NCBI GenBank assembly: GCA_036558305.1
Contig: DATBFX010000345.1
Location: 1 to 41,936, forward strand
Direction: 5' to 3'
Length of the DNA: 41,936 nucleotides
Origin: DATBFX01 sp036558305
GTDB lineage: Bacteria; Chloroflexota; Chloroflexia; Thermomicrobiales; UBA6265
Each line of letters opens with the position of its first letter. The first letter of the stretch is position 1. Shown piece after piece: positions 23,060 through 30,230 of this stretch. The position numbers were made by a program, and so were the translations under genes. The notes below the pieces were generated by a model, which saw only the letters and a list, made by a program, of their open reading frames with translations, did no database searches and had not been told where the DNA came from.

Positions 23060-23923
23060 CTAAATTCCGGCCGCCCGCGTGAGCGCCCGCCTCGTCAGCA
23101 CCCGCACCAGATGGGCGCGGTACTCTGGCGAAGCGTAGACGTCACCGTTCAACTCGCCAAGCCCGTCCGCCGCGACCGCAGCCGCCCGCGCGATGGCGTC
23201 TGCGCTCACCGCCTGGCCGGTGATCGCCTGCTCGGTGGCGCGCGCCCGCGTCGCCTTTTCGGGGGCACCGGTAACGGCGACCCGCGCCGACCTGATGGTC
23301 CCACCGTCGAGTTCGAGCACGGCCGCAATTCCGACGACCGCGTAGCCCGACGCCGGGTGGGCGTGCTTCTCGTACGCCTGACCTCGCTTCCGACCGGCCG
23401 CGCTGGGCAGCCTGATCTCGGTAATGATCTCGTCGGCATTCAACGAGGTCGTGAGCAGACCGACGAAGAGGTCGTCGATTCCGATCGAACTCTCACCATT
23501 GCTGCCAACCGCCTTCACCTCGGCGTCCAGCGCCAGCATGACGGCCGTGAAGTCTGCCGCCGGATCGGAGTGCGCCAGAGACCCGCCGAGCGTCCCTCGC
23601 GCCCGCACCTGGGGATCACCGACAACGTTCGCCGTCTCGGCGATGATCGGAAACGCTTGCTTGAGCTCCTGCGAATCGAGCAGATCCTGGTACGTCGTCA
23701 ACGCACCGATCGCCACACTGCCGTCGCCGTTGACGGTAATCCCGCGCAATCCGCCGATTCGCCCGATGTCGACGACCGCCGACGGATTCGCCAGCCGCAA
23801 CTTCATCGCCGGCAGCAGCGAATGTCCCCCGGCGAGCACCTTCGCATCCGGATCGGCCGCCAGCAACTGGATCGCCTCTTGCACGCTACTTGGACGGTGA
23901 TACGCGAATTGGCTCGGGAACAC
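23060..23923 (-). CDS. coxM: Molybdenum hydroxylase FAD subunit (CoxM-type)
   Basis: 287-residue medium subunit of a CO-dehydrogenase/xanthine-dehydrogenase-family enzyme; it carries FAD and passes electrons to the quinone pool or another acceptor. The two FAD-binding motifs are AGGHSLLPAMKLRLANP at about residues 32-48 and ARGTLGGSLAHSDPAAD at about 108-124. Start is GTG 23923 with AAAGGAG about five bases upstream. It is the third gene of coxS-coxL-coxM on the minus strand, 75 bases after coxL; that gap is almost wholly the CCGGTAG heptamer hairpin. The symbol denotes the subunit type; CO as substrate is not implied. Confidence 0.9.
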   Translation of the reverse strand: MFPSQFAYHRPSSVQEAIQLLAADPDAKVLAGGHSLLPAMKLRLANPSAVVDIGRIGGLRGITVNGDGSVAIGALTTYQDLLDSQELKQAFPIIAETANVVGDPQVRARGTLGGSLAHSDPAADFTAVMLALDAEVKAVGSNGESSIGIDDLFVGLLTTSLNADEIITEIRLPSAAGRKRGQAYEKHAHPASGYAVVGIAAVLELDGGTIRSARVAVTGAPEKATRARATEQAITGQAVSADAIARAAAVAADGLGELNGDVYASPEYRAHLVRVLTRRALTRAAGI

Positions 23924-23939
23924 GGTTGCTCCTTTCTGA

Positions 23940-24013
23940 GCCGGTAGCCGGTAGCCGGTAGGAGAACGACGGTCGTTGCCGCCAACCGATCCTACCGGCT
24001 ACCGGCTACCGGC
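23940..24013. repeat. Heptamer hairpin, word CCGGTAG
   Basis: Three exact CCGGTAG units in the left arm (23941-23961) and three exact CTACCGG units in the right arm (23992-24012). With flanks the arms pair over 24 of 24 bases (23940-23963 with 23990-24013). The spacer holds a small perfect palindrome, AACGAC-G-GTCGTT. The right arm also encodes the last residues of CoxL, and its TAG stop is the end of one heptamer. This is the cleanest of the six sites. Confidence 0.95.
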
Positions 24014-26389
24014 TTCGTTGATCGCCCGCCACACCCGTTCCGGGGTCAGCGGCATGTCGATGTGCTTGATCCCGAGTTGGGCAAGCGCGTCGATCACGGC
24101 ATTGGCGACCGCCGGCGTCGAGGCGATCGTGCCGGCCTCGCCAGCCCCCTTGGCACCGATCGGGTTAACCGTCGTCGGCGTGACCGTCTTGTCGAGTTCG
24201 TAGGTCGGGACCATGTGCGCCTTCGGAATGGCGTAGTCGCTCATCGTCCCGGTCTCGAGCTGCCCGTCGTCGTTGTAATGGGCGCCTTCGTAGAGCGCCT
24301 GCGAGAGCCCCTGGGCGATCCCTCCGTGCACCTGACCGTCCACGATCAGGGGATTGACGACGTTGCCGACGTCGTCGACCGCCACGTAGCGCAGAAGTGC
24401 GATCTCGCCGGTCTCCTTGTCGACTTCGACGACGCAGACATGGGTGCCGAACGGGAAGGTGCAGTTGGGCGGGTCGTAGTAGGTCGTCTCGTCGAGGAAC
24501 GGTTCCATCCCTTCCGGCAGGTCGTAGCCGACGTGGGCGGCGAGCGCGATCTCCTGGATCGTCTTCGCTGCGTCGGGCGAGCCCTGGACGAACGCCTTGC
24601 CGTTCTCCCAGACGATGTCCTCTTCCGCTGCCTCCAGCATGTGCGCCGCCAGTTTGATCGCCTTGTTGCGCACCTTGGCGGTGCTCTTGTAGACGGCGGT
24701 GCCGCCGACGGCCAGCGATCGGCTCCCGTAGCTGCCGAACCCGAACGGCGTGCCCTGGGTGTCCGAGTGCTCGACCTGGACATCGTCGTACGGCACGCCG
24801 AGTTCGTCGGCGACGAGTTGGGCGAACGTCGTCTCGTGCCCCTGCCCGTGCGGCAGCGACCCGGTCGTGACCACGACCTTTCCGGTCAGGTGGACCTTGA
24901 CGTTGGCGCTCTCCCAGAGACCGGCGCCCCAGCCCTCGCCGGGGAGACCGATCCACTTCGACGGCGCCACACCACAGACCTCGACGTACGAGGAGAGCCC
25001 GATCCCGAGGAGCTTGCCGTCGCCGCGTTGCCGCCGCGCCGCCTGCTCCCGGCGGAGATCGGCGTAACCGACGTTCTGCAATGCCTTATCGAGGGCCGGT
25101 TCGTAGTTGCCGCTGTCGTATGGCAGCATGCCGACACCGGTGTCGTAGGGGAAGTCGCCCGGCTGGATGAAATTCCGCCGCCGCACCTCGGCCGGATCGA
25201 GCCCGGTCGCGCCGGCGACGAGATCGCAGACCCGCTCGATCACGTACGTCGCCTCCGGTCGCCCGGCGCCGCGGTAGGCATCGACCATCGCCGTGTTTGA
25301 GTAGGCGGCGGTGACGTGGACGTGGATGTCCGGGATCTTGTAGGCGCCGGCGACCATCCGGCCGTAGAGCGTGGTCGGGATCCCCGCCGCGATCGTCGAG
25401 AAGTAGGCGCCGAGGTTGGCGACGGTGTCGACCTTGAGCGCCGTGATCCTGCCGTCCTTCGTCGCGCCGACCTCGACGTCGGTGCTGTGGTCGCGACCGT
25501 GCGTCGTCGTCAGGTAGTTTTCCGACCGGTCCTCGAAGAACTTGACGGGCCGTCCGACCTTTTTCGACAGCGCCATCGTCAGCGGCATGTCGTAGTACAG
25601 GAAAATCTTGGAACCGAACCCGCCGCCGACGTTCGGCGCGGTGACCCGGATCTTCTGCTCCGGGACGCCGAGCACGAAGGCGGCGATCAGCAACCGCATC
25701 ACGTGCGGCGCCTGCGAGGTCATCCAACTCCGGTACTCACCCGTTCCCGGATCGTACAGCCCGATCGAGCCTCGCGGCTCGATCGCGGTCGGGATCAACC
25801 GCTGGTTGATCAGGTGCTGGCTGACGCGGATCTCGGCCTGGGCCAGGGCCGCGTCGACCGTCGCCGCGTCCTTGCCGCAGGTCCATTCGAGGACGACGTT
25901 GTTCGGCGCCTCTTCGTGGAGTTGCGGCGCGCCGGGTTCGATCGCCTTTTTGCCATCGACGACCACCGGCAGCGGTTCCCATGCGACCGCGACCGCTTCG
26001 GCCGCGTCGGTGGCCTGCACCAACGATTCGGCGACGACGACCGCCACCGGATCGCCGACCTGATGCACCTCCTTCACCGCCAGCACCCGCGGTGTCACCG
26101 CGTTGTTCTTGACACCCGCCGCCTGCCATGCAGCCGGCAGCGGATTGAGGTCCATGAAGTCGTCGCCGGTGAAGACCCCGAGTACCCCCGGCATCCCTTG
26201 CGCCTTGCCGGCGTCGATGCCCGCGATCTTCGCGTGCGCATGCGGCGAGCGCACCAGCGCCGCGTACGTCAGCCCGGGTAACTTCACATCGTCGAGGTAA
26301 TTCCCGGCACCGGTGATCAGCCGCGGGTCCTCGCGCCGCTTGATCGCCTGTCCGACCATCTTCTGCGGAGCTTCAGCAGTCGCAACCAT
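23999..26389 (-). CDS. coxL: Molybdenum hydroxylase large subunit, form II CoxL type
   Basis: 796-residue molybdopterin-binding subunit of the xanthine oxidase/CO dehydrogenase family, opening VGQAIKRREDPRLITGAGNY. The active-site loop near residues 371-377 reads AYRGAGR, the form II (putative) CoxL signature, not the AYxCSFR loop of true CO-oxidising form I enzymes. Other landmarks are APNVGGGFGSKIFLY, GQGHETTFAQLVADELGVP and the late GAKGAGEAGTIASTPAVANA with the catalytic Glu. The substrate is therefore probably an aldehyde, purine or aromatic rather than CO. GGAGG lies six bases before the ATG. The C-terminal AGSR-stop is encoded by the heptamer array that follows. Confidence 0.92.
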   Translation of the reverse strand: MVATAEAPQKMVGQAIKRREDPRLITGAGNYLDDVKLPGLTYAALVRSPHAHAKIAGIDAGKAQGMPGVLGVFTGDDFMDLNPLPAAWQAAGVKNNAVTPRVLAVKEVHQVGDPVAVVVAESLVQATDAAEAVAVAWEPLPVVVDGKKAIEPGAPQLHEEAPNNVVLEWTCGKDAATVDAALAQAEIRVSQHLINQRLIPTAIEPRGSIGLYDPGTGEYRSWMTSQAPHVMRLLIAAFVLGVPEQKIRVTAPNVGGGFGSKIFLYYDMPLTMALSKKVGRPVKFFEDRSENYLTTTHGRDHSTDVEVGATKDGRITALKVDTVANLGAYFSTIAAGIPTTLYGRMVAGAYKIPDIHVHVTAAYSNTAMVDAYRGAGRPEATYVIERVCDLVAGATGLDPAEVRRRNFIQPGDFPYDTGVGMLPYDSGNYEPALDKALQNVGYADLRREQAARRQRGDGKLLGIGLSSYVEVCGVAPSKWIGLPGEGWGAGLWESANVKVHLTGKVVVTTGSLPHGQGHETTFAQLVADELGVPYDDVQVEHSDTQGTPFGFGSYGSRSLAVGGTAVYKSTAKVRNKAIKLAAHMLEAAEEDIVWENGKAFVQGSPDAAKTIQEIALAAHVGYDLPEGMEPFLDETTYYDPPNCTFPFGTHVCVVEVDKETGEIALLRYVAVDDVGNVVNPLIVDGQVHGGIAQGLSQALYEGAHYNDDGQLETGTMSDYAIPKAHMVPTYELDKTVTPTTVNPIGAKGAGEAGTIASTPAVANAVIDALAQLGIKHIDMPLTPERVWRAINEAGSR

Positions 26390-26405
26390 GCACGTCCTCC
26401 TTGAC

Positions 26406-26501
26406 GAAGGGCGGAAGGCGGAAGGCGGAGGGCGGAAGGGGAAACGTCAGCGGGACGGCATCGTCTCTTTGCCGCCTTCCGCCCTCCGCCTTCCGCCCTA
26501 A
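26406..26501. repeat. Heptamer hairpin, word GGAAGGC
   Basis: Left arm units: GAAGGGC, GGAAGGC, GGAAGGC, GGAGGGC, GGAAGGG (26406-26440). Right arm (26471-26501), read on the minus strand: TTAGGGC, GGAAGGC, GGAGGGC, GGAAGGC, GGC. The spacer is about 30 bases. The TAG stop of coxS is in the first unit of the right arm. It fills the coxS-coxL gap, just as another word fills the coxL-coxM gap. Confidence 0.93.
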
Positions 26502-26989
26502 CCCGCGTTCCCGGCCGCGTATTTGATCGCCTCAACGATGTTTTGGTAGCCGGTGCAGCGGCAGAGGTTGCCTTCGAGGGCGTGGCGGATCTCATCGTCG
26601 GTCGGGTGCGGGTTGCGTTTGAGCAGCGCCACGCTCGACATGATCATGCCCGGCGTGCAGTAGCCGCACTGGAGTCCGTGCTTTTCCCAGAATCCTTCCT
26701 GGACCGGATGGAGTTTCCCGTCCTGGGCGAGTCCCTCGATCGTCAGAATCTCGGCGCCGTCGGCCTGGACCGCGAGGACGGTGCAGCTCTTGACCCCTTC
26801 GCCGTTCAGGTGGACGACGCAGGCGCCGCAACTGCTGGTGTCGCAACCGACGTGGGTCCCGGTCAAACCGAGCGTCTCGCGCAGGAAGTGGACGAGCAGC
26901 GTCCTCGGCTCGACCTCTGCCGAGTGCTGCCGACCGTTAACCGTGACCGTGATCGCGACTTTCGCGGGGGCCGTCACCGTGTCCGCCAT
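26498..26989 (-). CDS. coxS: Molybdenum hydroxylase 2Fe-2S subunit (CoxS-type)
   Basis: 163-residue small subunit with two [2Fe-2S] clusters. The plant-ferredoxin-like cluster is bound by Cys49, Cys54, Cys57 and Cys69 (GCDTSSCGACVVHL...SC). The second, helical cluster is bound by Cys108, Cys111, Cys143 and Cys145 (QCGYCTPGM ... NLCRCTGYQNIVEA). It carries electrons from the Mo site of CoxL to the FAD of CoxM. The ATG at 26989 has AAGGAG about 11 bases upstream and matches family length; the frame upstream to 27133 is unlikely. First gene of the S-L-M operon. Confidence 0.93.
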   Translation of the reverse strand: MADTVTAPAKVAITVTVNGRQHSAEVEPRTLLVHFLRETLGLTGTHVGCDTSSCGACVVHLNGEGVKSCTVLAVQADGAEILTIEGLAQDGKLHPVQEGFWEKHGLQCGYCTPGMIMSSVALLKRNPHPTDDEIRHALEGNLCRCTGYQNIVEAIKYAAGNAG

Positions 26990-27472
26990 GCTGGTGTTTC
27001 TCCTTCCACTCCTCTGCATCGTCGCCTGTCTCGCCGCCGTGGCTTGATCCTCCACAAGGCGACGGAAAGTCTCAAGGTGATGAAGCGCCACACCGTGCGA
27101 CCCCGATCGGGCCGGCATGTCCGACTCCCCCACCCTAACTCAGCCGCGTGAGTATATCGCCGCCTTTCGTCGTTGTCTGCAACCCAAACCGGGAACGTCG
27201 CGGCGAGAACGCGCGAACTCCACGATGGCGCGATGGGGCCGAACAGCGGGTGGCCCGATCGCCGGCAAGGATCGTCTCCGAGCAGGCCACACGCCGACCG
27301 GCCCGCACCCCCGAAAGACGTGGATATCGACGGTCCACCCGTACCCGAGAAGCCGCGACCGCAACTTGTTGGACCGCTGTGGACACCGCAAAAGGGGCGC
27401 GTAGGCGGGGTCGAGTGCCCTCTGGGCGATGCTTGCCTTCTCCTCGACATCGCGTTGCGGCCCTGAGGACCA
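26990..27472. other. Spacer upstream of coxS
   Basis: About 480 bases without a convincing gene on either strand. It must hold the cox promoter, but no near-consensus boxes were recognised. Its left end beyond 27400 contains a degenerate arm of the GTAGGGGCGG repeat. Confidence 0.45.
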
Positions 27473-27498
27473 GGGCGGGCACGGCGACCCGCCCCTAC
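27403..27498. repeat. GTAGGGGCGG-type repeat pair, site 1
   Basis: The well-preserved right arm (27473-27498), read on the minus strand, is GTAGGGGCGGGTCGCC followed by GTGCCCGCCC. A degraded left arm is discernible from about 27403 (GTAGGCGGGGTCGAGTGCCC). The TAG inside the right arm is the stop codon of the adjoining 433-residue gene. Copies occur at 33.2 and 41.1 kb. Confidence 0.75.
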
Positions 27499-28796
27499 GG
27501 ATTCGGGGACGTCGTTTCCTCATCGATCGTGGCGTCCTCGTTCGGTCTCGCCGCCAACTCCGAAACGACCCGTCTCGTCTCCGTTTCGAGTCTCGGCGCC
27601 AGCGCGGCGGCGACGCGCCCCAGTTCCCGTAACTGCTCGCCGAAGTCGTCGATCGGCGGCGACATCGGCCCGAAACGGTCGCGCAGGGCACCGCGGAACC
27701 AGGCACCGAGGCGACGTCTCACCTGGTTCGCGGACGGCGGTTCGCAGCCGAGCTGGCGACAGACAGACTCGGTCCAGCCGCGCAAATCCCGCGACATCAC
27801 CGGCAAACCGGCCACTTGCTCGACCGCGGCACGCTGGGCGCGGACCGACTCGACGTCGCTGTCCCAGGACAAGATCAGGTCGAAGGCGGAGACCGCCCGA
27901 CTTGCCCTCGCTTCGGTTTCCGCCAGGACCGCGGGTTCGTCGACCGCGATCCGATCGTTGAGTGCGAGGAGGGGACGGGTCGCGTCGAACCAGCAGCCGA
28001 TCGCGGCCCTGGAGAGGCGGAAGTAGTAGAGCCCGGCCAGGAGACTCGCCTCGATCCGGATCGGTAAGGCGTCCACGCCGGCCAGGACCGGCATCAGATT
28101 CGCGCCTTCCAGTTCGGCGAAGAACGTGCGGGCCGGTGCCGGAACGAGGACGACTTCGCGCGTGTTGACCGTCGCTCTGACGATGCCGTGGCGTCCGCGC
28201 AGCATCATCTCCGTCAACGGAAAATCCGGGCTGAGAAACACGCCGGGGAGGACGTCGATCCCGGCGGGGAGGTCGCCGACCAACGGGGCGAGCAGATCGC
28301 CCAACCCGAAGAGTGCTTCGACGACGGCAGGACTGACCTGTTTCGACCGCGCCGTCTCGACCGAGAACTTGGCGTCGGCGGCCTGGATCGCCGGCCGCCC
28401 ATCGTGGATGCCGACGAAGAGGAAATCCGGGTTTTGCAGGCCGCGCCTGGAGGCGACGGCCGCGATCCGCGGTACGTCGTCCAGGCGGGCGACGCGCTCG
28501 ATCACGAACGGTGCCGAACCGCCGCCGGGAATCGGCGACGCCCCCCCCACGAACGCCGCCACCGCCTCGGCGCAGACGTCCGCCCACCGGCGACCGACCG
28601 ATCCGCTCGACCCGCCGCGATCGGCAAGGACCATCAGTTGGCGATTCAGCACGGCCGCGACGAGATCGCCGCCGGGGAGAAGACGGGACCGGATGATGCG
28701 GTGGTCGGCTGCCTCGCGCGCCGCCGGTTCTCCCAAGAGCCCGTCCCTCGTCGTCTCAACCATCCCCGTGCCGCCGACCGTGTCGGTACCCGTCAC
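27495..28796 (-). CDS. Uncharacterised protein with PD-(D/E)XK-like motif
   Basis: 433 residues, no family recognised with certainty. Residues 123-143 contain Pro-Asp (NPDFLFVG) followed, 16 residues later, by Asp-Ala-Lys (QAADAKFSVETAR). This spacing and the strand-like context fit the PD-(D/E)XK nuclease core, and the AKFSVETARSKQVS segment looks conserved. The C-terminal half is helical, with Arg-rich segments. A nuclease or inactive relative is an inference; no partner gene supports it. The start is uncertain: GTG 28796 or ATG 28763, neither with a good ribosome site. The stop codon lies in a GTAGGGGCGG repeat. Confidence 0.72.
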   Translation of the reverse strand: MTGTDTVGGTGMVETTRDGLLGEPAAREAADHRIIRSRLLPGGDLVAAVLNRQLMVLADRGGSSGSVGRRWADVCAEAVAAFVGGASPIPGGGSAPFVIERVARLDDVPRIAAVASRRGLQNPDFLFVGIHDGRPAIQAADAKFSVETARSKQVSPAVVEALFGLGDLLAPLVGDLPAGIDVLPGVFLSPDFPLTEMMLRGRHGIVRATVNTREVVLVPAPARTFFAELEGANLMPVLAGVDALPIRIEASLLAGLYYFRLSRAAIGCWFDATRPLLALNDRIAVDEPAVLAETEARASRAVSAFDLILSWDSDVESVRAQRAAVEQVAGLPVMSRDLRGWTESVCRQLGCEPPSANQVRRRLGAWFRGALRDRFGPMSPPIDDFGEQLRELGRVAAALAPRLETETRRVVSELAARPNEDATIDEETTSPNP

Positions 28797-28826
28797 AAAG
28801 CATAGCAGCCGGTACGATTCGCCTGG

Positions 28827-29156
28827 GTGATACCATTCCTGCTCATGAACGCCTCAGGTATCGAACGCATCCCCCGCTCCCGCCGCGCCGACACCCCCCA
28901 CGTCGCCTCGCCGCTCGATCCCTTCCTTCGCATCTTTCTTTCCTGGATCGTCGACCAGAACGGCGGTCTCAATCCGGCTCACGGTCTGAAGGCGATCGCC
29001 GAGGAATGCGACTGGCAACCGTCGTTCGTGGAAGTCCTGTTCACCGCCGCCCGATCCCGCGGTTTGCTGCAACCCGTTCCCACGCGCGGCAGCCGATCCA
29101 GACTCACCTGGCAGCTCTCCTCCCGTGGCGCGGATTGGCTCGCCAACTCCACCTGA
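28827..29156 (+). CDS. Small uncharacterised protein, possibly winged-helix
   Basis: 109 residues (103 if the ATG at 28845 is used). The body has PLDPFLRIFLSWIVDQNGGL, a helix (GLKAIAEECDWQPSFVEVLF) and TAARSRGLLQPVP followed by GSRSRLTWQLSSRGADWLAN, a helix-helix-strand pattern that resembles a small winged helix. No strong ribosome site is present; a leaderless transcript is possible. It is divergent from the 433-residue gene. Function unknown. Confidence 0.55.
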   Translation: MIPFLLMNASGIERIPRSRRADTPHVASPLDPFLRIFLSWIVDQNGGLNPAHGLKAIAEECDWQPSFVEVLFTAARSRGLLQPVPTRGSRSRLTWQLSSRGADWLANST

Positions 29157-29322
29157 CGCGCTCGCGGTGCCGAGTGCCCGCCGGGACGTGGCGGCGCATC
29201 CGGATGCGGAAGTACTCGGTGGCAAGGCACTGTGTTACCCTGCCGGGACGTTTGTGAGCGGCAGTCGCCCTCGCGTTCGGGCGAGGCCGCGACGTTAGAC
29301 ACTGGAGGAAGGGAGGAAAAAC

Positions 29323-30180
29323 GTGATCGCGACCCGACCCTTCGGCTGTACCGGCCACGACAGCACCCGCATCATCTTCGGAGCGGCCGCCCTCAGTGCC
29401 GTCTCTCAGGCAGATGCCGACCGCACGATGGACCTCATCGGCCGCTACGGCATCAACCACATCGACACCGCCGCCAGCTACGGCGACTCCGAGTTACGGC
29501 TCGGTCCCTGGCTGGAGCACCATCGCGCCGAGGTCTTCCTCGCTACCAAGACCGGCGAGCGAAGCCGTCAGGCCGCGCACGATCAGATCCGCCGCTCCCT
29601 CGAACGGCTGCGCGTCGACCGGGTCGACCTGATCCAACTCCACAACCTCGTCGACCCCGACGAGTGGAAGACCGCGATGGGCCCCGGCGGCGCGCTGGAG
29701 GCGGCAACCGCCGCCCGCGACGAAGGGCTCGTGCGCTTCATCGGCGTCACCGGGCACGGCACGACGGTCGCGGCAATGCACAAGCGCGCGCTGGAACAGT
29801 TCCCCTTCGACTCGGTCCTGCTCCCCTACAGCCACGTGATGATGCAGAACCCGCAGTACGCCGCCGACTTCGAGGCGCTTGCCGCCCTCTGCCGGGAGCG
29901 GGGGGTTGCGATCCAGACCATCAAGTCGATCACGCGCGCCCCCTGGGGCGATCGACCCCACACCACGACCACCTGGTACGAACCCTTGCTCGACCAGGAC
30001 GCGATCGATCGCGCCGTCGACTGGGTCCTCGGTCGACCCGAGGTCTTCCTCAACACCGTGGGCGATATCTCGATCCTGCCCAGGGTCTTGGACGCCGCCG
30101 ACCGCTTCCGCGAGCGACCCTCCGACGCGGCGATGCAGGAGTTGGTCGAGCAGCAACAGATGGAGCCGCTGTTCGTCTGA
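29323..30180 (+). CDS. Aldo/keto reductase
   Basis: 285-residue NADPH-dependent oxidoreductase of the AKR family (TIM barrel). The catalytic tetrad is visible: Asp48 and Tyr53 in HIDTAASYGDSE, Lys76 in ATKTGER and His107 in LIQLHN. It lacks a C-terminal ferredoxin module. Start is GTG 29323 with GGGAGGAAAAAC directly upstream. The ThDP enzyme begins 50 bases after the stop on the same strand, so the two are probably co-transcribed. The substrate is unknown. Confidence 0.9.
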   Translation: MIATRPFGCTGHDSTRIIFGAAALSAVSQADADRTMDLIGRYGINHIDTAASYGDSELRLGPWLEHHRAEVFLATKTGERSRQAAHDQIRRSLERLRVDRVDLIQLHNLVDPDEWKTAMGPGGALEAATAARDEGLVRFIGVTGHGTTVAAMHKRALEQFPFDSVLLPYSHVMMQNPQYAADFEALAALCRERGVAIQTIKSITRAPWGDRPHTTTTWYEPLLDQDAIDRAVDWVLGRPEVFLNTVGDISILPRVLDAADRFRERPSDAAMQELVEQQQMEPLFV

Positions 30181-30230
30181 ACGTTCGGTTGAGTAGCACG
30201 CGTGTTGTTGCTCGCGCACGGGAGGTGGCG

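Noticed and set aside
23940..24013. Heptamer hairpins as insertion-sequence ends or attachment sites
   Set aside because: No transposase or integrase in the window, no target duplication, and each site has its own sequence.
23999..26389. True carbon-monoxide dehydrogenase (form I CoxL)
   Set aside because: The active-site loop is AYRGAGR; the catalytic Cys motif AYxCSFR is absent.
27117..27404. Open frames in the spacer upstream of coxS
   Set aside because: No ribosome sites and Arg/Pro-rich products on both strands; treated as non-coding.
29232..30230. N-terminal extension of the ThDP enzyme frame (882 residues)
   Set aside because: The upstream part overlaps the aldo/keto reductase in another frame and is low-complexity; ATG 30231 has a good ribosome site and family-like start.
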